DNA of 64,000 bases from NCBI GenBank assembly GCA_036250195.1, contig JAVHZZ010000005.1, forward strand, positions 128,340,098-128,404,097, read 5' to 3'. Positions within the stretch are counted from its first letter, which is position 1; each line of letters opens with the position of its first letter. Positions 32,336 through 43,548 of this stretch are shown here, one piece after another. The stretch comes from Mixophyes australis (taxonomy: Eukaryota > Chordata > Amphibia > Anura > Limnodynastidae). The translations under genes were made by a program, and so were the position numbers. Below the pieces are notes generated by a model that was given only the letters and a program-made list of their open reading frames with translations, made no database searches and was not told the origin of the DNA.

Positions 32336-33049
32336 GTCTTCACCTAGGAATATGGCTCTCCAATTTACACCCAGGAGTTAGTTTGTGTTTACACTACCTA
32401 TTGAAAGGAAGTCAATTAGCTAGGGAAATACATGATCAAATACAATGGATGTCTGTGATCTGCATATCTTAAGCTGGTCTCTGCACAAAGGGTTTACCTA
32501 ACTCAATTACCTCTTCCTGGGCTCATTTGGTCACACATTTATCTGAGTTGACGGACCAGGTTAATTTAGGTATTCATGCAAAGATTTATTTGGGTCCTGA
32601 CATTCAATATTCTATTTCAGCATGTCAGATTTATGCTCTCATCCTGACAGGTCTCTATAACCAAAATGTATTTTTTTCACCTCTCAATATATGTTACCAT
32701 CTTGCACTGAATTTAAGTCATTAAGTGGACTGTAACTGCAACTTAACTCTACCTCCTGAAAATTCAATGCTCTGTTCCTTTATCTCATCTGTTTCTAGCT
32801 ACCAAAGCTTATTAAGCATTAGATGTGTATAGGAACAGTCTCAGTTTGAATCACATTTAACAGAAGGTACCCCCATCTTTGTATAACAAATCTAAATACT
32901 CTCGACCCAATGCACTCATTTTCACTAAAACATATAATCTATCCTATCACTTCTCTGTTCTGCCTTGATCAGGCTGCCTCTTTCTATAACATACCATTCA
33001 CTTCAGCCCTAAGCAATACAGTGCTATCCACCACATATAGTCTCCAATG
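32336..33049. other. PTPN4 intron, unassigned
   Basis: AT-rich sequence; no gene, terminal repeat or tandem array recognised. Confidence 0.5.
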
Positions 33050-33745
33050 ATCCAAACCATATCCCCCATATTGATTACTGCGACTTACCCCTATATTGCT
33101 TTCCCCGCACCCACCTATCCCCACTTCAATCTATTTTAAACAACAAGACTAAAGTTCCTATTTTTCCACTTCACATCTGCTGCACTACTCTGCAAATTCC
33201 TACACTGGCTGCCTGTGTCCCGCAGAATCCAAATGAAAGTACTCAAATTTACCTACAAAGCCATCAACAATAACACCCCTTTATACGCCTCAAATCACAT
33301 CTTAAAATACTCTTTCTCTCGTCCTCTTAGATCTATCTCAGACCTGCTCGTTGCTTCAACACTGGTAACACCTCTCACCCCTGCCTACAAGACATCTCCT
33401 GTGCCACTATTCATATATGGAATTCCCTACCACGCTTGTTCAGATTCTCTCACAGACTTCTGATGTTTAAATGCTCTCTGAAAGCGTATTTGTTTATTAG
33501 TGCTTACCCTACTCCCATCTATACTATCCACACTAAAGCACCCTCATAATTGTCCCAATTTCCACTCTGAGCCACACTTTTCTCTTTTGTTTCAGCAGTG
33601 CCCTCTTCCAATTAGAATGTAAGCTCTCATGAGTTGGTCCCTCCCTCCTCTTCATTTTCATGTCTACATTTATTTTGTTTACCTTATAGGTCCCTGTTTT
33701 TATGTATGTCGGAGAATTGTGGCGTCTTATATATTCTTTATAATA
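33050..33745 (+). mobile_element. Non-LTR retrotransposon 3' end (ORF2 C-terminus and 3' UTR)
   Basis: Around 33195-33460 the frame reads LHWLPVSRRIQMKVLKFTYK-like text, then AINNNTPLYASNHIL and a Pro/Leu-rich end. This is the typical C-terminus after the reverse transcriptase in jockey/Rex-type LINEs. The 3' UTR follows, with AATGTAAGCTCTCATGAG and GGCGTCTTATATATTCTTTA, ending in an (ATA)n tail near 33745. The same 3' UTR is found reversed at 54780-55175. Confidence 0.7.
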
Positions 33746-33859
33746 ATAGTAATAGTGCAGGCATTAGTAGAAGCCAAATCTTAAATAATGTAACCAACAA
33801 AAAATATGACATAGTGGCAGCTTGCTCAACAGGGAGCCCTGCAACTCCTTAAAATTTAC

Positions 33860-33965
33860 AATAACAATACAGAAAAAGAGAAGCGCCATTCCTGGTCAGA
33901 ATAATAGCAAGAGAAAATGGTTTAGAGTTGATATGAATTTATTAAAACATTTGTACAATGAGTAA
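33860..33965 (-). repeat. Dispersed repeat fragment (inverse of 41065-41160)
   Basis: On the minus strand it reads TTTTAATAAATTCATATCAA, then CTCTAAACCATTTTCT and CTTCTCTTTTTCTGTATTG. A directly oriented copy lies at 41065-41160. The family was not identified. Confidence 0.6.
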
Positions 33966-34029
33966 AAAAAAAGTTGCAACTTCCATAGACACAGAGTATT
34001 AATCGGTAGTCAAGACCAGAACTTTCCTA

Positions 34030-34190
34030 CCTTGTTTTCAGTATATCATCATCAGCAGCTATACAGAGGCGCTGTACAGAGAACTCACTTACATCAGTCA
34101 CTGCCCCATTGCAGCTTACCGTCTAAATTCTCTAACATAGGCACATACACACACAGACCGAAAGAGACTAAGGTAAATTTAATGGCAGCC
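34030..34190 (-). mobile_element. SINE 3' fragment
   Basis: It matches the 3' half of the SINE at 60409-60758: the CAGAGGCGCTGTACAGAGAA phrase, GTCACTGCCCCATTGCAGCT, and an ACACACACAGACCGAAAGAGA tract. The CATCATCAG tail marks the 3' end at left, so it lies on the minus strand. Confidence 0.75.
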
Positions 34191-34199
34191 TTATATGCT

Positions 34200-34802
34200 T
34201 TGTGCCGTAATGCTGCCCTTCTAAATGAAACTAGAGGACTCGTAAACATTTATGTGTGAGAGAGAGCGGAAAAATCATTGCCCCGGTTAAGCTTCATCCA
34301 GTCCCGGGGTAACAGGAACTAACTGAGACTTGCAGCAGAGGTGGTCCCCAAGAAGGGGTGCACTCACTCTAAAGCCAGGACATCCAGAATGCCTCACACT
34401 GCCGCTGCGTCCCGGCTAGTGATAGGCAGCTGGGGCACTCGGCTGTAATTAAATTATTGCGACCTCTTGAGTGGATGTGAGGGGGCGTAATCTTGGCCCC
34501 ATTTCTCCTATCATTATGCTACCGATTCCTGCTCATAAGTTTTTACTACATTGAGTTAAGTCCTGGGGGCATCCGAGTACCTGTGCGTCCAACTCTACAG
34601 GAAAGGCAGCTGAAATAGGTGAAGTTTTCTCCTGCTAGTTTTGCAAGATTATGACAGTTACTAGGATGCTGTAACATCGTAAAGGATTATATCCTGGGAC
34701 CAGTGGTATAATAGCAACCTGACCTTCAACTGTTTGTTTTTGGTATTAGTTGTTAGCTGACTCGAATTGCTCTCTACGCCACCATTTTTGTTAGAATAAA
34801 AT
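34200..34802. other. PTPN4 intron, unassigned
   Basis: No recognised element. It ends at the CTGTG target site of the gypsy element. Confidence 0.5.
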
Positions 34803-34807
34803 CTGTG

Positions 34808-35463
34808 TGTCATAGAGTTTATCAGACTGAAGATTACCTGTGGGTATTGGTGCTGCTACTCAGGGAGGCACCTAGTCTAACACGCCACTGGTCTTCACAA
34901 GGGACCCCCACAAGGGAGTTTGGGTTTCGCCGCGAGAGACATGCAGGTCGCGTCCCTCCCAGGAAGCTACCAGCAAGGTGGGTGGTGAACAATCGTGATC
35001 GTAGAGGCTGAAGTCAAAACTGCGGACAAGCGAGGTACCAGGCAGTGGGCAAAAGTGAAGTCGGCAGGCCAGGGGTCAAAAGCAGGGGGCACGGAACAGA
35101 CCAGAGGAGAAAGCGGGGTCAGGACAAGCCGGGTTGGTACACAGGGAGTCAGTTAGGATGCAGAAAGAACTACTGAGGTGCTGGAGCATAGGAGACCTAG
35201 TTTCTCTGGCACTCTAGTGGTGACAGAGTCTCCCATATATGCAGGTAAGTATTCACTCCTTTGTGGACAGTGGGGCGGCGGTCAGCGTGGCTGACCACAG
35301 ACAAGAAAACCAGGGAGCGTGTCCCGTTGCCGTGGCAATGGGTGCACATGTGCCCGAGGTCCGACCGGAGGTAGCGTCCCATTGCCTAGCAACGGGGCAC
35401 CCCGGAAGAGGAGAACGGCGTCTGTCCCCGGCGAGAGCGGAGACGCGGGGACGGCGCCTGACA
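34808..35463 (-). mobile_element. Gypsy 3' LTR
   Basis: On the minus strand it begins TGTCAGGCGCCGTCCCCG at 35463, preceded by a purine-rich tract AGAGAGGAGGGGTAC. It shares internal layout with the solo LTR at 53745-54361 (for example CCCATTGCCTAGCAACGGG versus CCTGTTGCCTAGCAACGGG on the + strand). The outer end at 34808 is diverged (TGTCATAG). Confidence 0.75.
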
Positions 35464-37718
35464 GTACCCCTCCTCTCTATTGGGAGGATCAAAGGACAAC
35501 AATCGCTTCTTTTGGAAGTTAGCAAGTCTTCTTCAAACACCCAAGACCTCTCTTCGGGACTGAAGCCCTTCCAGTGCACCAGGTATTGAGAGCGACGTCA
35601 AAATTTACTTACAGCCAGTATTTGGCTAATCTCATACTCGTTACCAGTCGCAGTTGGAATGGGTTCAGGAGAATGAGTGGTACGGGAAAATCTATTAAGT
35701 ACCAACAGTTTGAGCAGAGAAATATGAAAGGTATTATGAATTCTTAGGGAGGGAGGCGGAGTCTATAGGTAACCGGGTTGACAATCTGAATTACCTAAAG
35801 GGTCCAATGAACCGGGGTGCCAATTTCATGGAGTGCACCCGAAGTCTAAGGTTTCATGTGGACAGCCACACCTTGTCTCCAACTAGAAGAGTGGGAACCA
35901 GTCTCCGGTGACGATCAGCAAAGGATTTCTTTTGATGTGCAGACCTCAACAGATTCTCTTTAGTGGATGACCAGACCTTGGCCATATCTTGAGCGATGGT
36001 GTGAGCAGCAGGAACGGTAGGAGTATGCGAAGAAAACTCGGGGAGGATGGGATGGGTGCCATACAACGAAAAGAAAGGAGAGAATCCAGAGGATGTATGC
36101 TTGTGGTTGTTGTGGATGAATTCGGCCCAGGGCAATAGATAATCCAGTTAGACTGGTTATGAGACGAGAAACAGTGGAGGAACAATTCCAAATCTTGATT
36201 CACTCGTTCCGTCTGCCCAGGATGATATCCCGAGGAAAACTTTAAGGCAACACCCAGGTCTTTACAGAACCGAGATATAAACTGAACACCACGGTCAGAG
36301 ATGATCTCCTGAGGACATCCGTGGAGGTGAAATATCTCCTTGATAAAGACTTGTGCAAGTTTGGTGGCAGAGGGAAGACCCTTCAGAGGGACAAAATGTG
36401 CCATTTTAGAAAATCTGTCCTCCATTACCCAAATGGTGTTGAAGCCATTACTGGGGGGCAAATCAGTGATGAAGTCTATCGAGACACTTAACCATGAATG
36501 ATCAGGAATGGGAAGAGGCAGGAGTAAACCGGACGGGGGTTGCCTAGGAACCTTGTTTTGTACACAAGTCGTACAAGAGGCTATGAACTCCCGAACATCC
36601 GCACAAAGAGTAGGCCACCAATAGGGTCAGGACAATAATGAGACAGTCTTTTCAACCCCGGCAAGTCCGGCGAATCTAGTAGCATGAGCCCATCGGAGAG
36701 CCTTAACACAAAGGTGAGGTTCCACAAAGGAGCAACCCATGGGAGGGTTTTGAGTGAGAGCAACAATGCAGGAAGGCTCAAGAATGGGTGGTGGTTCAGC
36801 AACAGGTGGAACATCCGAAATGTCAAAAGACCGGGAGAGGGCATTAACTTTGGAGTTTAAGGTTCCAGAGCTGTAGGTAAGATTAAGATCGAACCTAGCA
36901 AAAAATGAGGACCACCTGGCTAGGCGTGGGTTCAAGCAAAGAGCGTCCCGAAGATAGATAAGGTTCTTCTGGTCAGTAAAGACCATTACAGCACCTTCAA
37001 AAAGGTGGTGCCACTCCTCTAGCGCAGACTTCACTGCAAGCAGTTCTTTGTCACCGATGCCGTAATTGCGTTCGGAGGGAAGGACCTTCCTAGAAAGGAA
37101 TCCGCAAGGATGGAACCTTCCGGAGACAAATTCTTGTGACAGGACTGCTCTGACGCCAATAGATGAGAGGCATCTTCTTCTAGGAAGAATGTTCTCTGTT
37201 GACAAGGCTGGGCCAGGATCGGAGCCGAGGAGAATGCCTTCTTTAGAGAGTCGAAAGCGGCGAAGGCCTCAGGAGTCCAGTTCCAAGGGTTGGCTGATCT
37301 CCGGGTGAGAGCTGTGATGGGGGCAATCAAGGATGAGAATTATTGGATGAACTGTCTATAATAGTTGACAAATCCAATAAATCTTTGAACCGCTTTTAAT
37401 CCCATGGTCTGGGCCAAGTGATAACAGCAGATAATTTCTCTGAATCCATCTGGAGACCAGCACCCGAAACAATGTAGTCCAAGAAAGTGATTTGCGTAAC
37501 TTCTAACGCACATTTCTCAAGCTTACAGTATAGACGGTTGGACCAGAGGCGTGATAAGACCTCTCACATGAGAATGGTGGGAGGACAATTCGGGAGAGAA
37601 TATTAGAATATCCATCCAAGTAAGCAACCACGGAGACATGAAATAGATCTTGGAAAATCTTGTTGATAAAAGACTGGAAAACTGCAGGAGCGTTGCAAAG
37701 CCCGAAGGGCATAACCAG

Positions 37719-38374
37719 TATTAAATTAAATTATTTTATCGTTTTCCAATAAGCATTGTCTAAGCGATTTCTTGTGTTTCCAAAGCACAAACAATTTATT
37801 TAGCAGATGTAAAAGTTTTAGCAATTCAATACATAATTATAATATAGTACAGCCGATACCAAATATATACATACATACTTCCGCATCCTTCGCTGCGCTC
37901 CGCTGGTACCAGCTTATAGTACTTCAGCCCAGAAGACTGTGGTCAGAGAATGACTGGGCAGCTGGTCCCAGGGAGCTTGTATATATACACTCAGTGTTAC
38001 AGAGAAAACAATACAGATGACGTGGCTTGCTTCTATAAGTCCAGGCTTCAGGACAGTCCAGTGTAAACAGGTCCTAGGCCAGTTCAAACAACCCCTCCAA
38101 GGGTGAGGGTCAACATTCCAGATGATTCTCCCGCCCAGAGACCAGTTTAAGCTAGTCTATTCACAATACACAGTCAATGACATTTTAAGCATTTATTCCC
38201 TAACATCAATAACTAGAGTATGCAGTGTGCGATCCCTTCGACGAAGGAACCGGACAACTGCGGATGAATAGGGGATTAAAATGATACTAAACATGACATG
38301 TTTCCTGTAACCTGAACCTTAAGTATCACTAAAGTGTACATATAAATATATATTTATTTTTATATATAAATATA

Positions 38375-38432
<58 letters not shown>

Positions 38433-38553
38433 AAAATATATATTTATATGTACACTTTAGTGATACTAAACATGACATGTTTCCTGTAACCTGAACCTTA
38501 AGTATCACTAAAGTGTACATATAAATATATATTCATTTTTATATATAAATATA

Positions 38554-38615
<62 letters not shown>

Positions 38616-39018
38616 AAAATATATATTTATATGTACACTTTAGTGATACTTAAGGTTCAGGTTGCAGGAAACATGTCATGTTTAGTATCATTTTAATCCC
38701 CTATTCATCCGCAGTTGTCCGGTTCCTTCGTCGAAGGGATCGCACACTGCATACTCTAGTTATTGATGTTAGGGAATACATGCTTAAAATGTCACTGACT
38801 GTGTATTGGGAATAGACTAGCTTAAACTGGTTTCTGGGCGGGAGAATCATCTGGAATGTTGACCCTCACCCTTGGAGGGGTTGTTTGAACTGGCCTAGGA
38901 CCTGTTTACACTGGACTGTCCTGAAGCCTGGACTTATAGAAGCAAGCCACGTCATCTGTATTGTTTTCTCTGTAACACTGAGTGTATATATACAAGCTCC
39001 CTGGGACCAGCTGCCCAG

Positions 39019-39061
<43 letters not shown>

Positions 39062-39263
39062 AACTAAATACCATCTGCTCATAAATCACTGTGGAATGGA
39101 ACCATTATAAATATGAAATATATAAATAAATAAATGTGAGGGTGCGAGTGTGTGCGTGCGTATTTTACTGCGTGATCGTGTTACGTGGCATACTGATCGC
39201 AATCGCACGGTAAAACAATAGTAACCAATATACTTTCGTTCATCCAATTATACGACTTTGACA
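37719..39263 (-). mobile_element. Solo LTR of ERV-like family, rearranged into a palindrome
   Basis: The LTR starts TGTCAAAGTCGTATAATTGG on the minus strand at 39263 and ends ...TTAATTTAATA at 37719. It has a 4-bp duplication CCAG (CTGG on the minus strand) at 37715-37718 and 39264-39267. It interrupts the gypsy RT between the HFEYLV and [10 protein letters not shown] blocks. At 1545 bp it is about 650 bp longer than its relative at 25897-26786, because a ~0.4-kb part has been copied in reverse around AT-rich cores. Confidence 0.87.
37952..39020. repeat. Large inverted repeat with AT-rich cores
   Basis: The left arm from 37952 (GACTGGGCAGCTGGTCCCAG) to about 38345 is matched in reverse by 38627-39020. 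Over about 383 compared bases I count five differences. Between the arms are two AT-only palindromes (about 38340-38460 and 38520-38640) separated by ~60 bp that itself starts and ends with the TACACTTTAGTGATAC motif and its inverse. A further TA run follows at 39021-39054. Such a structure can extrude a cruciform. Confidence 0.93.
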
Positions 39264-39486
39264 CCAGATATTCGAAGTGTCGCTCATGAGTACAGAAGAC
39301 AGTGTTCCATTCGTCCCCCAGTCGTATGCATATGAGATTATAGGCCCCACGCAAATCCAACTTCGTAAAGACTTTAAACCCGCTGAATCTGTCAAATAGC
39401 TCGGAGATGAGCAGCAGGGGGTACCTATTCTTGACGGTGAGGGCATTTAGTTGCCTATAGTCGATGCAAGGACGCAAGGTCCCATC

Positions 39487-39979
39487 TGTCACGATCCGCC
39501 TGGCAGCTCCTACCTTTTGGACTTTATTATTTGTATTTGTTCTTTTTATGTGTTTGCAGCAGTACCTCTGATGTCCAGAGGTGCTGCTATTGTGCATTTC
39601 TTGTGCTTTAGGGGTTAACCTCTGTTCACTAATTATCCCATGCACCTGGGTGTGGTCTCATTTTCCTTATTTATACCTGTCACTCCCAGCACACATTGCT
39701 GGTTATTGATGTCATATCCTGTTGTTGCACCCTGTGGATTCTTCCTCCTGCCTTGCTCCTCTGGTTACATGCTGCTTGGAATCTGTTCATACCTCCTGCT
39801 TCCCTGCATTAGCTGTGTACCTGTTGGTTTCTAAACATTCACATTACTTCCTGCATCAGCTTGCACCTGGTATTTACTACTACTCTTGATTACCTGCTAT
39901 TTATACTTTTCTGCAAATAAACAGAGTGTTTTCACCATATTCGTGGCTCCTAGCTGTACCCCTGTATGTAACCGTGACA
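39487..39979 (+). mobile_element. Solo LTR (493 bp) in the gypsy pol
   Basis: It starts TGTCACGATCCGCCTGG and ends GTAACCGTGACA, with a perfect 5-bp duplication CCATC (39482-39486, 39980-39984). TTTATACCTG is a TATA-like box near 39670, and GCAAATAAACAG is the polyadenylation signal near 39915. Both place it on the + strand. The 5-bp duplication and TG...CA ends fit a gypsy LTR of another family. It splits the host gypsy between FFVKKK and LRPCIDYRQ. Confidence 0.93.
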
Positions 39980-40330
39980 CCATCTTTTTTTTTTTGACAA
40001 AAAAGTAGCCAGTACCTGCAGGAGAGGAGGACTTCCTGATGAAACCTCGTTGGAGATTCTCGGCGAGATAAGAAGGCATGGCTTTATTTTCAGGCATGAA
40101 TAAAGGCTATATATTGCCCTTGGGAAGAGGCCTATCCGGTAGCAACTCGATAGAACAGTCCCAGGGGCGATGTGGAGGAGTGGTCTCAGCAGCAACTTTG
40201 CAGAATACGCCTTGAAAGGAGGAATAGGGAGAAGGCAACTCGGGTTGTGAAGACAACATTTGGCAAGAAATAGTAGACTGTTTACATTCGATTCCAGAAA
40301 GACAAGATTTGAAGCATTGAGTCCCCCAAC

Positions 40331-40435
40331 AGGAAGCCAGGGAGCGCGTCCCGTTGGCGATCAATAGGGTGCCTCGGAAGAGGAGAGCGGCGTCCATCCC
40401 CGGTGAGAGAGAAGATGCGCGGACGGCGCCTGACA
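40331..40435 (-). mobile_element. Remnant of the gypsy 5' LTR
   Basis: About 105 bp (AGCCAGGGAGCGCGTCCCGT to GGACGGCGCCTGACA) matches the start of the 3' LTR, with a further internal deletion of CG-rich sequence. It abuts the CTGTG target duplication. Confidence 0.75.
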
Positions 40436-40504
40436 CTGTGACCTTTTGTCAAATTTATATTGGTGTTTTTGCGGTTACTTATTTATTCAATTACAGTAAT
40501 GGTA

Positions 40505-40931
40505 AGTCTGAACATGCCAAGGAGGTTTGGCTGCAGTGAATGGGAGATATCAACACTATTCAGTTTTATTTTTTTAATTGAATCAGAGAAAGCAAATGCA
40601 ATGATGGCAAAGTTACAAAAATCCTTCATTAAGACAGTTTGCTGCAGACTTTGGCCAACATTGGTGAAATAGGGACCGTTGTGAAGGGATCATTAGAAAA
40701 TAGACTGGAAATGACTGGAAATTAATGTTAATGCTATAAATAATAATATAGGAGCACAAACAGCTCAAAATGACATTAATTTACCTGTTTTTCATAATTT
40801 TCAATTAAATCCAGATCCAAAACAAAAAACACCTCACATTTGTTTGAAAAAACGGGGAGCAAAGCCGAAAGTTGGGTTAGAACGGACAACAGTTTTGAAG
40901 CCAAAACACAAGAGTCAGTACACATCTCTAG
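40505..40931 (+). mobile_element. hAT non-autonomous 3' fragment
   Basis: It aligns with 2740-3139: GCAAATGCAATGATGGCAAA, GTTACAAAAATCCTTCAT, TTGCTGCAGACTTTGGCCAA. It ends AAAACACAAGAGTCAGTACACATCTCTA. The 5' half is missing. Confidence 0.8.
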
Positions 40932-41064
40932 TCTCCGTTGATCAGTCCCATGTGCAGCCTTTAGCTGGATTTGGGTTATACTGCTCTCTCTGTGTTAGAA
41001 CTACTCTGTTGATTCATAATATACTTTCAAGAATACTTATAGAAATGCACTAAATTAGAATCTG

Positions 41065-41160
41065 TGTCTGACATGTTTTAATAAATTTATGTAAACTCTA
41101 AACCATTTTCTGTCGCTATTTTTGTCACCAAGCTTGCTGCTTCTCTTTTTCTGTATTGTT
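41065..41160 (+). repeat. Dispersed repeat fragment
   Basis: GTTTTAATAAATTTATGTAA, then ACTCTAAACCATTTTCTG and GCTTCTCTTTTTCTGTATTG, is the reverse complement of 33860-33965. The family is unidentified. Confidence 0.6.
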
Positions 41161-41358
41161 ATTGCATTCCATCAAATGTACTTCAAACTTGGGTGGTTCC
41201 TATACACGTTCCCTAAAATATTTAGCCCTAGTGCTAGACAACATGAGCCAGAGCTGCTTTCCACTTTAGTAGCTTTGGGGTTCCCCTGTAAAAGTTGTAA
41301 CCAGCATCAGACTAGGACAGGCTGGACTCACTATAATTTGGAACTCCTCAGTGTAAAG

Positions 41359-41506
41359 CAGGCCTGTCCAACCTGCGGCCCTCCAGGTGTTGTGAAACTA
41401 CAAGCCCCAGCATGCTTTGCCAGTAGACAACCAGTTGATAGCTGGAAGGGCATGCTGGGACTTGTAGTTTCACAACACCTGGCGGGCCGCAGGTTGGACA
41501 GGCCTG
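41359..41506. mobile_element. Palindromic hAT MITE, copy 3
   Basis: It begins CAGGCCTGTCCAACCTGCGG and ends GCAGGTTGGACAGGCCTG, with a perfect 8-bp duplication GTGTAAAG (41351-41358, 41507-41514). The interior matches the copies at 9945 and 20847. Confidence 0.95.
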
Positions 41507-41514
41507 GTGTAAAG

Positions 41515-42680
41515 GCTGAAGCCTCGAGGGAGTGAGTCCATAAAAAAACTATTGATGTGTAGCAGTGGGGTTCTTAGCAACCCTGGGCTTTGTATACTCG
41601 GGTAATAGTAGCAGAAAACATTCTGGCCGCTATGTCACCCCAGTGGTCTTTGCTATTATGGCATTACATGTCCAAGCAAGCACTGGCAGCCATTGATCCC
41701 CAAACACCTGCATGCTCATGGCTGACCGTGTGCACTGTCGAAGATGCAATTGTACAATATATGAAATGCAAAAACATAAATAAATAAAATAAACACACAA
41801 GAAAGGCTATATAAACTTTTACTGAAATAAAGCTGCTCTGCAACCTATTTTTAAGCACTATAGTAAAAATCTTCCTCCATGACATACACTATGATAACTG
41901 TGTCTTTTGGAGCCCCTCCGCAAAAGTTATAGTCCTCAGTTGATCAGGAGGGTCACTAGTTATTTAGCGAAGCTCAAGCTATTTCCCACACTCTTCATCA
42001 TTATCAACTTACATTAAGGTTTGTGGCTGTGCAAAAGATATGACTCCTAAGAAGTGAGGCTTATCTAAATATATTTTAAACTCAAAATAAGATGCATCGC
42101 CCTTACTTTACTTTGCGCTCCTTTTTGCGTTTCCAAATACAAGGGGCCTTATGTGCAAGTTACATATACCGAAATTCAACTGCATGTTTGGCACAAAGCA
42201 TATTTTTACATAGCGCAAATGTACTTGCATCCAACTGTAAATCAGGGCCTATCTCTCTAGATCTATATGTGTTGTTCTTCACCTCACTCTGTTTTCTCAT
42301 TTATTCTGTTTTCCCCATATATCTTCTTTCTTGCCTTTTCTAACCGTATACTGTATGTACACTTTTTTGTCTCGGTTCTTTGTTACTTTAAAAATATATA
42401 TTTTTATTTTTATTTTTTTCATAAAAAGGACATGGCAAATATTTAGAAATAGTTTTGTTACCTCAGTACATACATCTAAATACATTTTGTTATATCATCC
42501 TACATCTGCGACATTGTTTGCTAACTTTACATTTTTTGTGTAGCAATTAGTGAACATTATATTTCTTAATATGTACACTTTTTTTCATAACTCTTAAACT
42601 TTATACAGATGTTCATATTGTTCTCCGAATCATTTAAACAATTTTTCATTTCATATTGCCATTATAATTCAGTATGCTTC
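41515..42680. other. PTPN4 intron, unassigned
   Basis: No gene. A possible short MITE (AGGGGCCTTATGTGCAAG to AAATCAGGGCC, about 42140-42250) is too weak to call. The stretch ends at the CTTC target site of the ERV. Confidence 0.5.
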
Positions 42681-43527
42681 TGTCGAAGTCAGCAAATTGG
42701 ATAAAGTCATTTCAATTAATATCGAGCTAACTTGGTTGTCTTTGTCCGAAAATATGCGTAGAGCACGCTGCAGCGTGGAAGGGCGTATCCAGCCGCAACA
42801 CGTGGTAATAAACAGTTTCTACACTTTTACACACATTCGCGCAAACATATACAGTTGTAAATAGTACACATTAATCGTAGTTGCAACACATAGTCATTTA
42901 TGTCGAAATATAGTAGTATTCATGTTTAATATTATAAGTTATATGCATATTAGTAAAACCTATGGTTCAGGTTAAAGGAAATGTGTCATGTCTGATATCA
43001 TTTTAATCCCCTATTCATCAGCAGCTGTCCGGTTGATTTGGCGAAGAGATCGCACATTGCATACTATAGCTATTGATGTTAGGGTATAAACCTTTAATAT
43101 GATGCTGACTATAAAATGCTAATGGACTAGTTGAAACTGGAGTCTTGGCGGGAAGAACGGAGCACATCCTCTGGAGAGATGACCCGCACCTTTGAATTCT
43201 TTAGTTTGAACTAGCCTATGATCTGCAACCCCCTGGACCTACCTGAAGCCTGGACCAATAGAAGCAAGCCACACCATCTGCATTGTTTTACTGTATTTCT
43301 GTTTGCATAAAAGCAGGAGCTTTTCATCTAGTGTTCAGTCATCTTGACCACAGACTTCAGACCTGAATGACTGTTCACTGGATCCAGAGCGCCTGCGATT
43401 AGTAATGGCTGCACTTATTATTTTGCTTGAATTATTCTGCTACTTTTTGAGAATAAATTTTTGTGCGTTGGAAACACAAATCGAGATTCGACAATCGTTA
43501 TTGGATAGCGACAAAACGTGCATAACA
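42681..43527 (+). promoter_or_regulatory. ERV 5' LTR
   Basis: This 847-bp LTR runs from TGTCGAAGTCAGC to GTGCATAACA. A TATA-like CATAAAAGC lies near 43316 and the polyadenylation signal GAATAAATT near 43451, so R starts roughly at 43340 and U5 is short. It is the complete reference copy for judging the composite 3' LTR. Confidence 0.9.
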
Positions 43528-43530
43528 ATT

Positions 43531-43548
43531 TGGGGGCTTGCGCGGAGG
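43531..43548 (+). promoter_or_regulatory. ERV primer-binding site, tRNA-Pro-like
   Basis: TGGGGGCTTGCGCGGAGG begins 3 bp after the LTR end. The first eight bases equal the tRNA-Pro primer site used by many gammaretroviruses; the rest matches partly (about 12 of 18 overall). Confidence 0.7.

Larger units (their letters stand above)
35464..40330 (-). pseudogene. Gypsy pol pseudogene (RT, RNase H, integrase, chromodomain)
   Basis: From high to low coordinate: the region before RT (40330-39990), whose last blocks are [20 protein letters not shown]; a solo [23 protein letters not shown] and [12 protein letters not shown] (39480-39330); a second solo [23 protein letters not shown]; and an active-site block reading YLDG where YLDD is expected (about 37611-37622). 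The RNase H region follows (37330-36900, with LSRKVLPSERNYGIGDKELL), then integrase (36461-36130: FSKMAHFVPLKGLPSA, ISDRGVQFISRF) and a chromodomain end (YLVHWKGFSPEERSW at about 35590-35540). The domain order is that of vertebrate chromodomain gypsy elements. It has multiple frameshifts, stops and two insertions. Confidence 0.87.
34808..40435 (-). mobile_element. Ty3/gypsy retrotransposon, minus strand, deleted
   Basis: The element is flanked by CTGTG at 34803-34807 and 40436-40440. The ends read TGTCATAG... and ...GGCGCCTGACA. The 3' LTR (34808-35463) is largely complete. At the right only about 105 bp of the 5' LTR remain, joined directly to a protease/RT region, so most of the 5' LTR, the primer site and gag are deleted. 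Two solo LTRs are nested (37719-39263 and 39487-39979). Confidence 0.87.

Noticed and set aside
42140..42250. Short MITE with GGGGCCTT/AGGGCC ends
   Set aside because: Inverted ends too short and no target duplication found.
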